This document shows positions 35,636-46,857 of a stretch of DNA of 64,000 nt, piece by piece. The DNA is from Carya illinoinensis. Taxonomy: Eukaryota > Streptophyta > Magnoliopsida > Fagales > Juglandaceae. The stretch is taken from positions 50,872,653-50,936,652 of the forward strand of contig NC_056752.1 in assembly GCF_018687715.1 (NCBI RefSeq). Reading direction: 5' to 3'. How positions within the stretch are numbered: the first letter of the stretch is position 1; each line of letters opens with the position of its first letter. Position numbers and translations under genes: made by a program. The notes under the pieces were generated by a model, which had not been told where the DNA came from, searched no databases, and saw only the letters and a list, made by a program, of their open reading frames with translations.

Positions 35636-36245
35636 TTCGACCTTTCCCAGCGATTAATAATCGCCGGTAAAATAAGGAAAATCCCCGCCATACATCAATG
35701 CCGGCGATAATATAATCGCCGCATCTTCGCCGGTACTATATAGCCATTTCCAATATACTACGGCGGAAAAAAAAAATCGCCGGAATATAACACGTATATC
35801 CCAGCGATTTTCAACTCGCCGGTATATGAACCCTAAACCGTTTTCTATTTCGCGGCGATTTTAAAATCGCTGGTAAATAGAAATAACCCAGCGATTTTAC
35901 AAACGCTGGCAAATAATTTACACTTACGAAATTTGTTTGCCAGCGATTAAAAAATCGCTGTCATAGTATATAGCAGCGATTATTAAATCGCTGCGATAGT
36001 ATATGACAGCGATTCACTAATCGCTGGAAAATAAATTTCATAACCGAGAATGAGTTGCCAGCGTTTAGAAAATCGCTGGTATATAATATTCCAGCGATTC
36101 TGTAATCGCTGGTAAATAGGTTACAATTACGAAATTTGTTTGCCAGCGATTATAAAATCGCTGTCATAGTATATAGCAGCGATTCTAAAATCGCTGGTAT
36201 ATATGGAATGATATCGCAGCGTTTCATATATCGCTGGTAAAGGGT
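35636..36245. repeat. left subterminal array of AGCGATT palindromic motifs
   Basis: More than fifteen units of the form CCAGCGATT-few bases-AATCGCTGG occur, in both orientations, with variants CGGCGATT and CAGCGTTT. Many are directly palindromic around a short AT core. Such subterminal repeats are the transposase binding sites of CACTA elements. A shorter matching array stands at 39840-40010 on the right side. Confidence 0.85.
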
Positions 36246-38259
36246 GTCTCTCCATAGCAGCAACTCCAGACAATGGCTGGATTCTCCTTTCCAGATAATC
36301 AAACCTTCGGAAGGTTTGAAGGTAATTACCTTAGAACATGAATTCCTCAGCCAAAAATAACATTAACACAAGAATTAGATACTCAGCAGTCCAGGCTGAA
36401 TATTAACTATCCTAAATAATTATCCTAATCTAAATGAAAAGAGTCAGTACATCAATGTAAATATAAGTAGTACAGTAAGAATGAGATAATCACCATCCAT
36501 AATTTGCAGGCAGCACTCTAGTTTTGCATCTCATACATCTCCATGTTATATATATGGAGAGCAGATAGCTATCTAGCTGCTGAAGTTGTGGAGATTCACA
36601 GAAAAACAGCAGAAGTTGCAGGATAAAGGCTAGCATTTTTCTAATTTCTGTACATTTGCTATTTGGAAAAAGAGACTAATGTATTCAAGTTTCAATTATT
36701 GAGGTAGTATTCATTATATTTAATGCATGAATTTGGACAATTTATGACAAAACCTAATAGAAGAGAATGGCAGAAAAAATACTACTGCATAACTAACACA
36801 AAGGAGACAATATGGAGGAGTAACCTTTATATATTTATTCACTCATGAAAGTATCATCATGTACATGCAATATAACAGAAAAGCAGGTAAATTAAGACAT
36901 TTTAAGTGGAGCCAAGCCTTTGGGATGCATGGCGGGTCGTTAGAGACCCCACAAAGAGAAAGGAAGAGAGAAAACAGCTTTATAGCTGAAATGGAGGGGA
37001 GTTTTTCCAGATTGAACTGAAGTAAACATATACTCTTCCTTTTGCACAATCAATTTTTATTGATTGTGCAAAAATATTGATCTATTTTTATATTTTGTTA
37101 ACCTAATAGGGTTTTTTAGATGGTTCCATTGGTTGAAACAAATAAAGAGATAACCAAGCAGAAAAAGGCAAAGGGCATGAGTATGACATGACACAAGATC
37201 AGGTGCACTTAAGGCAGAATTATTGTGTCTAGCATACACACACATTATATACAGTTTACAATCTTTTCACTTGTACATTTAATTTTGTCACTTGGATGAT
37301 TTTACGTATAGCCATTGTGAAGCTACCAAAATAATTTGCATCTCTATGCTGTTTATATTTCCAGCCATGTTTTGGGCCCCAATAAAAAACTTAGCTTCAT
37401 TTGGTATTATTTTTTGCACTTCAAACTTGGCATTCTTCAAAGTAAAGAATACCAGCGAGTGAAAATTCATCCACGTGTGCCACATGAAGATGGCTGTTTA
37501 GACAGGTGGGATACGCAAACCCATTATTCCTCTGTTTTCTCAGCAATCAAATTGTGCATGAAGAGAAGCAGATGCATGAGGATATTGAATCACAATGTCA
37601 ATACCAAATCTGGCAAGGGAAGTCTAAATCTTTCAGTCAGTTTCAGTAGATTTAGTACTTGTGCTAAGTTTGAATGTGACCTTAAATGCTAGTAAATGTA
37701 TGGTTTTGGTAAGAGTTTAGATTACATTTGTGTAATCTGGCAAGGGAAGTCTAAATCTTAGATATCAAGCTAGTGGCTTTACCCTCCATTACCTCTTTTT
37801 CACTATTTTTGCTATATATGGTCAGTTTGTATATGCAATTCTGGATGTTGAGTTTATGTAGTAAATATTATCGTGATTTTTTCTTTTTTAATCGGATGTG
37901 ACAACTATAATTTCACATGATTGTCATTTCTTAAGCAAATATCCCAGATCTATTAACCACAATCAAAATTGAAGTCAGCGTTCCTCGAATGGTGTACAAG
38001 TTTAGTTGAGGTGCATGCTTTTCATAGGCATTTGCAAATACAATACAAAGAAGCCTTGATTAGAGGTCCTTACGAGGTGGTTAATCTTAGAAGTTGCTCA
38101 AGCCTTCGTGACTTTCCTATTGCCACTATTTCATTTTAAATTTCAGGTGAGAATTTAAAATTTATTATTGTTTGTTCAGGTTGGTATTTTAAGACTTGAA
38201 AAAGGTATTAGCCACTGATATTAAGAGTTGTGTCTATGTTTCATATATAGTGTTAAAAC

Positions 38260-38880
38260 TGCCCGAGTTGATTGGTTTGGATTATGGGCAACTCACTCTA
38301 TTGACCTAAACTTTTGGGTTTAGGAATGCTATGGGATTCCAATATAAATTTATGATTTGCAACAATCATAATCTTCTTAGTGATGGCAGTATGGGTAGTA
38401 GTGGTGGGTTGTGTCTATTATGGAATAAGGAGTTGGAAGTGAGCCTCATTTAATTATTCTACTTGGCATATTAGTGTGAGTGTGAAGGAACCTGAAGTTA
38501 GTTTAGCATTAAGTGTCCGATAGATTCTATGGCCATCCATAAACCTCAAAAAGGGTGTCAAGTTGGGATCTACTGAAACCAATTAGGCCAGCTACATAAT
38601 TACTCTGAAATTACTCTGAAAAAACACTCAGAGCAACTTTGAGAAGCTATAAATATATAGAAATGTTTTTCGAAGTTTATTCAGCTTGTGATCTTAGTGG
38701 CATTTATACTAAGGGGCCTAAATATACATGGACCAATAATAGAAGGGATAGTGGCTAGAACCAGGAGAAATTGGGCAGACTAGTAGTAAATATGGAAGCA
38801 CTCATCAAAGTTTCCCTGATTCTTTATACTTGTAGTAGAACAAAAATAACTCTTGCAATATCTCAAGGCTTTTTGTTTAA
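38260..38880 (+). mobile_element. L1-type LINE endonuclease fragment nested in the CACTA element
   Basis: Broken frames read like the apurinic endonuclease domain of plant L1 elements: GGLCLLWNKELEVS near 38403-38445, a DSMAIHKPQKG-like piece, and near 38705-38745 the text KGPKYTWTNNRRDSG. Several stops and shifts separate the pieces, and no reverse transcriptase follows. It was probably captured by, or inserted into, the CACTA element. Confidence 0.65.
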
Positions 38881-40026
38881 AGACTGCATGTTCATGTTGG
38901 AGATATACGGATCCATTTTTCCCTAATCAATTATTTCCCAGAATCTAGCCCTAAAACTAACCTCAAATGCACATTGTTAGAATCATGGAGAAATCACAGC
39001 AGTAAAAATAATCAAAGTGAAAGACCTAATATATTAGAGGAATTATATGGGGAAATTGCCAACTACCACAACTGATAATCAACCAATGAATCCACAATAG
39101 CCACAGCATCGACAGATCACAAAAAAATTAAAATAAATATAAAAAAAACGACGAAGAGTTTATATAAAATGATTTGTTATAGTCATCCAACAATCCAAGT
39201 AACCCCTCAAATGGCGCTATGTTCATGCATGTATGGAGAAAATAATGACTTCCAAATAGAGTTTCTGAGTAGAATCTATACCTTGGACACGCTGAGCAGC
39301 ACCCGAGCAGTGGAATTTGGCTCCCCGAGGGCTTAGAATGGACTACTCATCCTCGCACACAGGATGCATGGGATAATGGGATTTTCGGGGGATTTCTGGT
39401 AGATCTAATGCACAACAGAGGGCGTATTTGGCAGTTCTCGCCGTCTGTCCACTGAAATTTCAACAGAAGGGGGAAAAACTTTTTGGTAGCTGAAGTATTG
39501 GGTGGCCGAAGTAGAAGAATGGAAGGGGGGTTCATAGAATGCCTAATGGGTAAAACGTAAGATGGAGGCAAAGCTTGGGTTTTGGAAGGAACGGATGAGA
39601 AACCTTCGCCGGCACAAGCTGAGCTATTGTAGTGGAGGCGTATCGATTGGGCTTCGGGAGCGTTTCTGGAATGGGGATTACTACTCTCACTACCACGTAT
39701 GGCTTCGCCGGAACGGATTTTCGAGGAAGCTGATGGGCAATCGATGACAAACACACACGGAGAGTAGAGAGGGTACTGTGTGAATTACTCGCGGGGAGGG
39801 AATAAAACTCAAGTTTGGCGCCTGAGATGAGTTATGACATTTAGCAGCGACATTTTTCGCCGCTAAAAGGTTACAAAATTGCTGGGATACTCCGAGTGAC
39901 AAATCTCGCCAGCTTGACTAAAGTTTACCCCAGCGAGTAATAAATCGCCGTTATAAGTGATATGATGCGGCGATTTCTTTTCCGGCGATTTTTAAATCGC
40001 TGCTAAAAGTCCAAATTCTTGTAGTG

Positions 40027-40138
40027 CTTGTATTTGTAATAAAATAAAGAACAATACCGAGATGCATGATCTAATTAATATATGAAAACAAATAAAAGAC
40101 TTGTAATTAATTCATTATAAGTCACATATATATATTAT

Positions 40139-40170
<32 letters not shown>

Positions 40171-40311
40171 GAATGATTGGTGAATGCTTCGAATACAAAG
40201 AGATAATGTGAGCTAGTGTATTTTCGTATTATCAATAATATAATATTATTACCTATGTGATACTGTTCGTGTCCTGAAACTTGTTTTCCTTGAGAGCAAT
40301 CATTATCGTTC
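40027..40311 (+). other. displaced 3' end of the peptide gene at 34192
   Basis: Directly after the CACTA element the DNA resumes with CTTGTATTTGTAATAAAATA, which corresponds to the poly(A) region of the paralogues (43760 on the minus strand, 56130, 60470). The downstream text with GTGTCCTGAAACTTGTT (40271-40287) matches 60607-60630. The element has thus split the gene's 3' untranslated part from its poly(A) signals. Confidence 0.65.
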
Positions 40312-40505
40312 AGATATAAGAAATGTTTTATTTTATCTTATCTCATTATTACAATTTTTTCAAATTTTCACACGAAATATAATAAATAATTCAACATTTT
40401 CAAATCCCAAAACAATAATAATATTAAAAAATAATATTCTAACAATATTTTATTTAATTTTTAACTTTCATCTTATCTCAAATCACTATCCAAACACCAC
40501 CTTAA
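40312..40505. mobile_element. MITE of the ATCTCATC / CCAAAC family
   Basis: Interior CTTATCTCATTATTACAATT, CGAAATATAATAAATAATTC and right end ATCCAAACACCACCTTAA match the family at 4371-4572 and 19225-19337. The left end is decayed. It interrupts the 3' flank of a duplicated unit. Confidence 0.6.
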
Positions 40506-40754
40506 TCATAAAGGAAACTAAATTATTTTACATGACTCTCAAATATTCGTTGGTGTTTTTTCAGTTTACATGCATCTAAATTACAAAAATATTGATTAAT
40601 TACGATCTTAACTTCCAAATTTTGACAATTTGCATCATTGGTTAGATTCAACTATTAATTAAGATTGTGCCAAATATTCTATATATATTTCATTAATCAA
40701 AACAATCATATTTTAATTGATGGTACGAATTTTTAGAAATAGTTGTTAATTAGG

Positions 40755-41050
40755 GTGTAGATCATATTTGTCCCGAACGTCTATTTTCTGGAATGTCGGT
40801 CAAACAAATTTGGTATTTCTTGCTGTTTTTTAATGTACTATATAGAATTTTTTAGTCATCCCGAGTTAGCTCGGATACTTGCATTTGGCTGCTTTTCTTT
40901 TGAATGTGTAATTCCTAGATGTTAAGTTGTAACCACAGTATTCCTCCGCTATAAATGAGGGTTATTAATAAGTTTGGAGTGCTGTTCTTTTTAAAAAAAA
41001 ATTTAAAAAAAGAAAAAGAAAAAGAAAAAGAAAAGAACAAGAAAAAAAGG
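40755..41050 (+). mobile_element. 5'-truncated LINE 3' tail
   Basis: About 295 bases ending with TATAAATGAGGGTTATTAAT, AAGTTTGGAGTGCTG, then an A-rich tail (40990-41048). The same 3' end appears after the RNase H fragment at 46775-46855 (AGTGAGGGCTATTAATAAAT). Flanking text GGTGTAGATC and GGTGCAAATC suggests a target duplication. The paralogous region at 56390-56420 (opposite strand) lacks the insert. Confidence 0.65.
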
Positions 41051-41511
41051 TGCAAATCGATTTATATTATCAATTTGGATAGTTTATAGTGAAAGTGAAA
41101 GCAGGCGATGATAATCCAAAGTTGTAGGTTGCTCATAACTATTAATTTGTTAGCCACAAAAATACTTCTATTAATGACATGTTCAATTTGATATTATTTA
41201 TGTGAAATCACTACTTATCTTAAAAAATTAAGTTGATAAGAAGAGATAAATTTAATTATTTTAAATTTATTTAAATAATTTATTTATTTAAATATAAATA
41301 ATTATTTTAATTTATTTATATTATATTCTTAACACTCTCTCATGTGTGGGCCCAAATTCTACTTAATGAGTCGGCTCAACATGTAGAATATTTAATTAAA
41401 CGAAATAGAGTGTAGAGCTAGTATTTGAACTCATGATCTCTGCTTTGATATCATGTGAAATCACTACTTATCCATAAACTTTAAACTGATCATGAGAATT
41501 AAAGGTAAAAT

Positions 41512-41564
<53 letters not shown>

Positions 41565-42289
41565 TTAACATGCAGTTCAATATTTCTTCTCCAAATTTTG
41601 AATGCCCGAACAAAAGGATCATGGGAAATAACTCGTTAGACAATTATAAATGATTGCCGTACGTGACGTGATCATGAGTAACAAGTTTCATGACAACATG
41701 ACGCGGTAGGCGATAATATATATGATACGAAAATACGGCTTAATTACAACTTTAAATACTCGATGCATGCATGCATGCTAGCTCCAATCATATGTGATGC
41801 ATTCACAAGTCTTATATATATAACAATATTGTTCCTTATTTTATTGCAAATGCATGCTGCCAATAATAGTACTAATTAATATTGAGGTTGCTGTTGTGGT
41901 AGCAGTACTTTCCCGCGCGCCCTTCTACTTTATCAACTTCTGCTTCCACAATAAAAATACTGATTAATTTGATTATTTGATAATTGAAGAAATTATAAAT
42001 TGTAAACTACATTTTTAATCCGTTCAATATGAAATTCTTAGTAGTTACTATTTTTTGTATAATGTATATAGAAAAGTCTAGTTGCAAGCATACTTGTGTA
42101 CTAATATGTGCACTAATTTATTGTGATTAGTCAAAAAGTAGATTTTATTGAAAACAATACTTATTTAAATTTGAAGTATGAAAGAATAAGTATTGGTACG
42201 CAGATTAATACGCGACTTTACTTGTATGTAACAAAACTCATATATATAAGAACTGAGACTAGGAATACTTTTGTTGGAAAGGCTGGGGA
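41051..42289 (-). other. downstream flank of the 42622 peptide relic, with nested MITE
   Basis: Read on the minus strand, 41960-41850 holds the relic exon 2 and poly(A) region (CAGAAGTTGATAAAGTAGAAG, then GCATTTGCAATAAAATAAGG) matching 56067-56150. A MITE at 42063-42250 (sister of 6770-6960) separates it from the coding relic. A TA microsatellite lies at 41520-41562. No other gene is seen. Confidence 0.55.
42063..42250. mobile_element. MITE, second copy of the 6770-6960 family
   Basis: Blocks TTATTGTGATTAGTCAAAAA, TTTTATTGAAAACAATACTTA, GAAAGAATAAGTATTGGTACG and CGACTTTACTTGTATGTAAC align in order with 6770-6960. It lies in what would be the relic intron of the pseudogene at 42622. Confidence 0.55.
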
Positions 42290-42622
42290 GCATGGAAGGG
42301 TCAATAATATCTGAGCAGAAAGTACTAGTACTGGAATCGATTATGGTAGGGGAAGCCCCCTGCATCGATCGTCCAGTCCTCATAAGTCATAGCACTCCGG
42401 AGACACATGCCTTCCCCAAGGAACAATCAGGTCGTTCTATTGGTGGGGCCGTGGGGGAAGGGGAGGACGAGGTCGGAGGAGGAGAATGAAGGGGAGGGGG
42501 AGGAGGAATGGGAGTGGGATGTAGAGGAAGAGGTGGCCGTGGTGGTGCTTGGCGACCAGGAATGTAGTAATCTATATAGACATCATTAGCATCATCATGA
42601 TCAATACCATAACTCTCCTCAT
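42290..42622 (-). pseudogene. broken proline-rich peptide gene
   Basis: On the minus strand an ATG at 42622-42620 opens a signal-peptide-like start (MRRVMVLIMMMLMM) but meets TAG after 16 codons because the end of the signal sequence is deleted. Beyond it the proline tract (CCTCTTCCTC, CCTCCCCCTC) and parts of the cysteine module remain in shifting frames, and the relic donor at its end is mutated. The promoter copy for this gene (42915-43105, minus strand) is separated from it by about 240 bases of foreign DNA. It is clearly a dead paralogue of the gene at 43982. Confidence 0.8.
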
Positions 42623-42664
42623 CTTGTTTCCTTTAATCATTCCAAACTCTCTATTAGTTTCTAT

Positions 42665-43330
42665 ATAAGCCCTGGTACACGTGTCAGAAGATGTTATTTT
42701 ACATGTTATTTTCCACGCATATATATATATATATACATATATATATACACTACATGTAAAACACTAGAAAATTCATTCATTGAATCACATTTACATATTA
42801 TTAGAATCCTAATTTTTCTTTCTCTGCTGCTAACCCGAGACAAGCCCTAGCATCTTCTTCTCTTCTTCCCGTCGGCCATGGCAGTGCAGTTTTGTCACTC
42901 TCCTCCTTTGATATTGAAATTAAACTACGATAAAATCTAAACTATGAGTAAGAATTCGATGATTTTATAGACTTTGAAGTTGGAACGACACTTCATCAAC
43001 GATGAGTGGACTTAATAAATGAGTGTACGTTGAAGTTTTGGCCAATATATATATATGAGTGGAACTTCGATCCACTAATATCTTGTACATACTCCGAAAC
43101 TCATTGGGTGTTTCCTTGTATCGATCCATACTCTCTACCTCTATTGAAACATGAATTTCAATTTAATTACAAGTTGAGCGTAAGAACCATGATCGCATGC
43201 ATATATAGTCTTGAAAGACTTTGCCATGTATGAGTGGACATTAAATGGGCGGGCTAGCTAGTGAGGTTTTGGCCATCATCAGTGGAACTTCCATTAATCT
43301 CAATTAATTTATACAATTATTTGGGTCTTT
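42665..43330 (-). promoter_or_regulatory. proximal and distal promoter modules of the 42622 relic
   Basis: On the minus strand, 43105-42915 carries CACCCAATGAG, a damaged palindrome (near 43057-43075), CCAAAACTTCAACG and TATAAAATCATCG. A second, distal copy lies at 43330-43190 with AATGGAAGTTCCACT (43281-43295). The segment 42665-42900 is absent from the other copies and looks like an insertion in the leader. Confidence 0.55.
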
Positions 43331-43959
43331 TAACGTCATCCCCATCGGTGATATGCAATTAAGATATGATCGCAAAGATATTATGAGATGGTACTATTAG
43401 TTATCTATGAGAATTCAGAAAACACCTTGATCATTTAAAGAACCTTGAACCGGCCGTATTCATGATGGCTCAAAATTTTCTGATAAATAACTTATGATCT
43501 TACTGATCATTTATCAAAATCATAAAGGAAAATTTAGATTTGATTTGCAGTGCTTAGGAAATTGAGTGGGGGATCGATTTTATGCCCCGGCCGTAGAGGC
43601 CATTAATGGTTTAAAAAAATAAAAACGACAACAGCCATTCACCAATTATATATATAATACACATGTGACTTATAATTAATTAATTACAAGTCTTTTATTT
43701 GTTTTCATATATTACAAGTACGCACTATTGTTCTTTATTTTATTGCAAATACAAGCCAATAGTTCTTGATCTTGCAGTTTTTGTAGCTAGCAGTACTCCG
43801 ATCCCCTTCGATCTATTTTATCTGCTTTCTCTGCAGCCACATGCATTAAAAACACTACTAATTAATTTGACACTGGAAGAAATAAATGCTAAAGTCCTTT
43901 TTTTTTTCCTTTTTTTTTTAGGTGGGGGAGCTGGTAGCATGGGATCGGGGGTCAATACC
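43331..43959 (-). other. 3' region of the 43982 gene with relic intron and exon 2
   Basis: Minus strand: the relic donor GATCAG|GTATTGAC lies at 43959/43958. An intron-like stretch of about 120 bases includes a T run, then comes CTGCAG at 43831-43836. The relic exon follows with GCAGATAAAATAG (about 43812-43824), and the poly(A) region GCAATAAAATAAAG lies near 43735-43750. This copy has no transposon here, so it serves as the empty-site reference for the CACTA insertion. The rest (43331-43680) is AT-rich with no gene seen. Confidence 0.55.
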
Positions 43960-43981
43960 TGATCAGCAAAAACTGGTGGAA

Positions 43982-44350
43982 TTAATTGACTATATATGGC
44001 GGGGAAAGCCTCCTGCATCGTTTTATACAGTTTTTATAGCATATGTACCCCGGATACCTGGACCAACGACCACACTCCATAGAACACCGAGAAGCACAAT
44101 CAGGTTGTTCTTTTGGTGGGGGAGGACGGGGGAAGGTATGGGGAGGCGGAGGTGGAGGAAGAGGAGGTGGAGGCGGGGGCTGATGGGGAGGAGGGGGAGG
44201 GTGACGGAGTGGTCGTGTTGGTACTTGATGACAACGGGGCCTGATACAATAATCATCTCCATCATCGTCATCCAGTACTACTACTTTTGCCACAACTAGC
44301 ATAGACAGCATCATCAGCACCATCAGGAACAGCATAACTTTGATCCTCAT
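43982..44350 (-). CDS. secreted proline-rich peptide with six-cysteine module (inverted copy)
   Basis: Minus-strand single exon, 122 residues, ATG at 44350-44348. The signal peptide MRIKVMLFLMVLMMLSMLVV is followed by an acidic segment (LDDDDGDD), a YCIRPRCHQ segment with two cysteines, a long proline tract, and the module C-X3-C-X3-C-X10-C-X3-C-X3-C (CASRCSMEC, CYKNCIKRC). It is the closest relative of the gene at 34192, with leader, promoter and about 400 bases further upstream also alike, as an inverted duplicate. The middle spacing is two residues shorter. Intact frame, TATA box and leader suggest a working gene. As with its sister, secretion and a wall or apoplast role are inferred from composition, and the antimicrobial role of thionin-like relatives is not demonstrated here. 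Confidence 0.82.
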   Translation of the reverse strand: MRIKVMLFLMVLMMLSMLVVAKVVVLDDDDGDDYCIRPRCHQVPTRPLRHPPPPPHQPPPPPPLPPPPPPHTFPRPPPPKEQPDCASRCSMECGRWSRYPGYICYKNCIKRCRRLSPPYIVN

Positions 44351-44560
44351 CTCGTTTCCTTCAATTAGTCAATCCAAACTCTCTTTCTTTAGTTCTAAAA
44401 CTAAGACAAATTTAAGTTTTGAGTAACAAAACCATGATTTTATAGACTTGGAAGATGGAATATTCTATCAAGGATGAGTACTGGACTTAATAAATGGGTT
44501 GGGGAACTTCCACTAATATTCTACTGTATTTTCAACTTGTTGGGTGTTCTAAGTTTCTAG
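44351..44560 (-). promoter_or_regulatory. promoter of the inverted proline-rich gene
   Basis: Minus strand: AACACCCAACAAGTTG near 44535-44550, the half-damaged palindrome AGTGGAAGTTCCCC (44514-44501), a block matching TTTATTAAGTCCA, and TATAAAATCATGG at about 44442-44430, 80-90 bases from the ATG. The layout matches the gene at 34192. Confidence 0.65.
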
Positions 44561-45884
44561 TCATTATATTTAATGTCCAAATTTAATATGAAAAATGACG
44601 TGGAGCAGAAAATTAACATATAAACCAGACCGATCCATGTATATAAATAATCACAGATCTAACGAATTTTAATTATTTAGATCAATTATTAATCTAGATC
44701 TCACATACCAAAACCAAATTTCAATAAAGAAAGAAAACAATCAATAGATATAGAGATTTTGATAACAAAGTACGTGAAAAATCATTTGAAAAACCTTTTA
44801 TAAATTAACAACCACTTTGTGGCCAGCCAATTATCCAAATTAATGTACCATACAATTTTTTATTTTTTTTTAAATTGTTCTTCGTACAAAACATTTGTAC
44901 CTCCAAAAGACCCAACTTGCAAGCTCAACAAAAGACCCATTCGCCTCCTACTGCAGTTATTCTAGAACCTTTGACTCTTTTCTATATGGATCATCTTGAT
45001 CATATTATAGTTTCTTTAATGATTAATTGAGTAATTAACAATTATGTAACTTAATAAAGATGAATAACTAGTTAAAATGATAGCATAGATATATATTCAC
45101 TCGAAAATGGTTCGGTTTAATTAGTTCGGTCTGATTCAATTTTCAAATCATGAAAATCGAGTTAGATTGAACCAATTTTAGATCGGTTCAATTGATTTAT
45201 AGGAATCCAAATCTATCCAACCGATTGTGAACAAGATCGAATCATTAATCCGTTCAGTTCAATTAATTTTTCAATTTTTTCTTACGTAAGTAGATCATAT
45301 AAGATCATCGCTCGAAAACGATCCGCACGACATCCATGTGGTATGAGGAAAAGTTGGAAAACTAAAAGAAACGTACGGTGCGTTGATAAAAAAGAATTAC
45401 GTTATAAGTTAGCAGAGAGCTGGTGGGGCTACAGTACTGTAAATTTAATTACATGTCGTAGATGGTCCAATATATGATATCTTTATTTATAGAATTTGTT
45501 ACGTATAAGTATATTTTATATACTAATTGGCATATTGATAATTTTTTTATTTAAAAAATATAAAAAAAAAATTTGAAAGAAAAAAAAATTTCTTATCTCA
45601 TAAAAATTATTTTTATCTTTAATTTATATCATTTTATTAAATATACAATTTATATATTAATATCGGTATATAAATTAATGTATAAAATATATTTGTAAGA
45701 AGAATTTTCCTTATTTATACGAAGAGCCTGTAATTTAGCTCTATCAGAATTACTTTTCTTTTGTACGAAAGTTATGAGCAAGAATTAATTATACTTCCTT
45801 AATTAATATTGCTCGGTCATGCATCTAGGCAGGTATAACAGCTTCATGCAATCATTTATATGCATAAGCACTTTTTAAGTACTT
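44561..45884. other. intergenic between divergent peptide units
   Basis: 44561-44945 is the inverted counterpart of about 33600-33970. 45090-45285 is a repeat-like block rich in GGTTCGGTTTAATTAGTTCGG and GAACCAATTTT motifs in both orientations. 45310-45420 (CGCTCGAAAACGATCCGCA, GAGGAAAAGTTGG) matches the upstream flanks at 56733-56810 and 61305-61370, so the unit of the 47955 gene begins here. Confidence 0.5.
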
Positions 45885-46857
45885 TTCATTTATTATGCAT
45901 TTGATTATGAAAGTTACTCATATTTTGAATCATGATGTGGTCCTTTTAAATAGATTGGATATTCCGGTCTTATTGCCCAGGCCTAAGAAGATTCAAGTGG
46001 TAAGATGGTTGAAACCTATTCAGGATTGGGTGAAGCTTAACTCAGATGGTAGTAGTTTGGGCAATCCTGGGCAGGCTGGTGCTGGGGGTGTCATTCGTGA
46101 TAATTATGGTAGACTCTGCATGGCTTATTATGTTTATTTAGGCATAGGATCCAATAATTTTGCTGAGATGAAGAGTCTTTTAGAGGGGGTTCGAGGTGTC
46201 ATCAAATGGATTTTTATAAGGTGGATATAGAATCAGACTCTCATATTTTGGTCAACTGGATTATTAAAGGTGAATGTAATATTTGATATCTGGAAGATTA
46301 TTGGGACGAATTAAGTAGCTATCTTACCTGCATGGATGATCGTGTGAGTCATGTTTATCGTGAAGGAAATTGTGTGGCTGATTTTCTTGCTAAGCAGGGT
46401 GTCAGGGGCCTCAATAAGGATTGACCTGTTGACGGTGACTTGCCTAGTCATTTACGAGGTCTTCTTCGTATGGACAGACTTGGTTTTCCTTACCTGCGTA
46501 TCTCCTAAGATGTCCCAAGTTTGTCTTGTTTTGTTTTCTTGTTTTGATGCGTATTTGTCTTGGTTTTTTTGGCTTTCTTTGTTTTGCAGGTTTTTTTGGT
46601 TTCTGGTGGGATCCTGTTTTAGAGCTGGTTTATTTATGTTTTGTGGGGCTCTTTGTATTTGGTTTGGTGTTTGTAGTTTGTTTTTGTTTCGTTAGTTTTT
46701 AATGCCTGGGTTTGGTCTTCTTGTTTTATTCTGTATCCCTTAGGTGTCCTTTTTGTAACTACGGTTTTCTTCCGCCACAAGTGAGGGCTATTAATAAATT
46801 TGGGACGGGGCTGCTATGTGGGTGGCTATCGGCTCTTTTTTTAAAATAAAAAAAAAG
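45885..46857 (+). mobile_element. 5'-truncated LINE with RNase H domain fragment
   Basis: The open frame 45895-46230 contains the plant non-LTR RNase H start (WVKLNSDGSSLGNPGQAGAG, then GVIRDNYGR). It continues after a frameshift as VDIESDSHILVNWIIKGECN and, after a stop, YREGNCVADFLAKQG. A T-rich 3' tail with AGTGAGGGCTATTAATAAAT and a terminal A run ends near 46857. AAGTACT stands near both edges and may be the target duplication. The copy is dead. Confidence 0.8.

Larger units (their letters stand above)
35624..40026. mobile_element. 4.4-kb non-autonomous CACTA (En/Spm) transposon
   Basis: Starts CACTACAACAGATTCGACC and ends CCAAATTCTTGTAGTG. The target duplication CTT is present at both edges (35621-35623, 40027-40029). 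Both subterminal regions (35640-36240 and 39840-40010) are packed with direct and inverted copies of CCAGCGATT/AATCGCTGG, the arrays that CACTA transposases bind. I see no transposase: the longest interior frames (36843-37692, 39347-39754) have no recognisable domain, so it is non-autonomous. The interior holds an L1-type LINE fragment (about 38260-38880). Joining the flanks across the element reproduces the uninterrupted text of the paralogue at 43682-43770 (minus strand), which proves the insertion limits. Confidence 0.92.

Noticed and set aside
36843..37692. Candidate transposase frames inside the 4.4-kb CACTA element
   Set aside because: No TNP2/TNPA-like domain or extended frame; the element is better called non-autonomous.
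39347..39902. Open frames near the right end of the CACTA element (135, 74 and 61 codons)
   Set aside because: They overlap each other on both strands and lie beside the subterminal repeats; no recognisable domain.
43922..44299. Plus-strand open frame opposite the inverted proline-rich gene
   Set aside because: Shadow of the real minus-strand gene at 43982-44350; no promoter or start context.
46351..46695. 114-codon hydrophobic frame after the RNase H fragment
   Set aside because: It lies in the T-rich 3' untranslated tail of the LINE; hydrophobicity comes from TTT/CTT codons.
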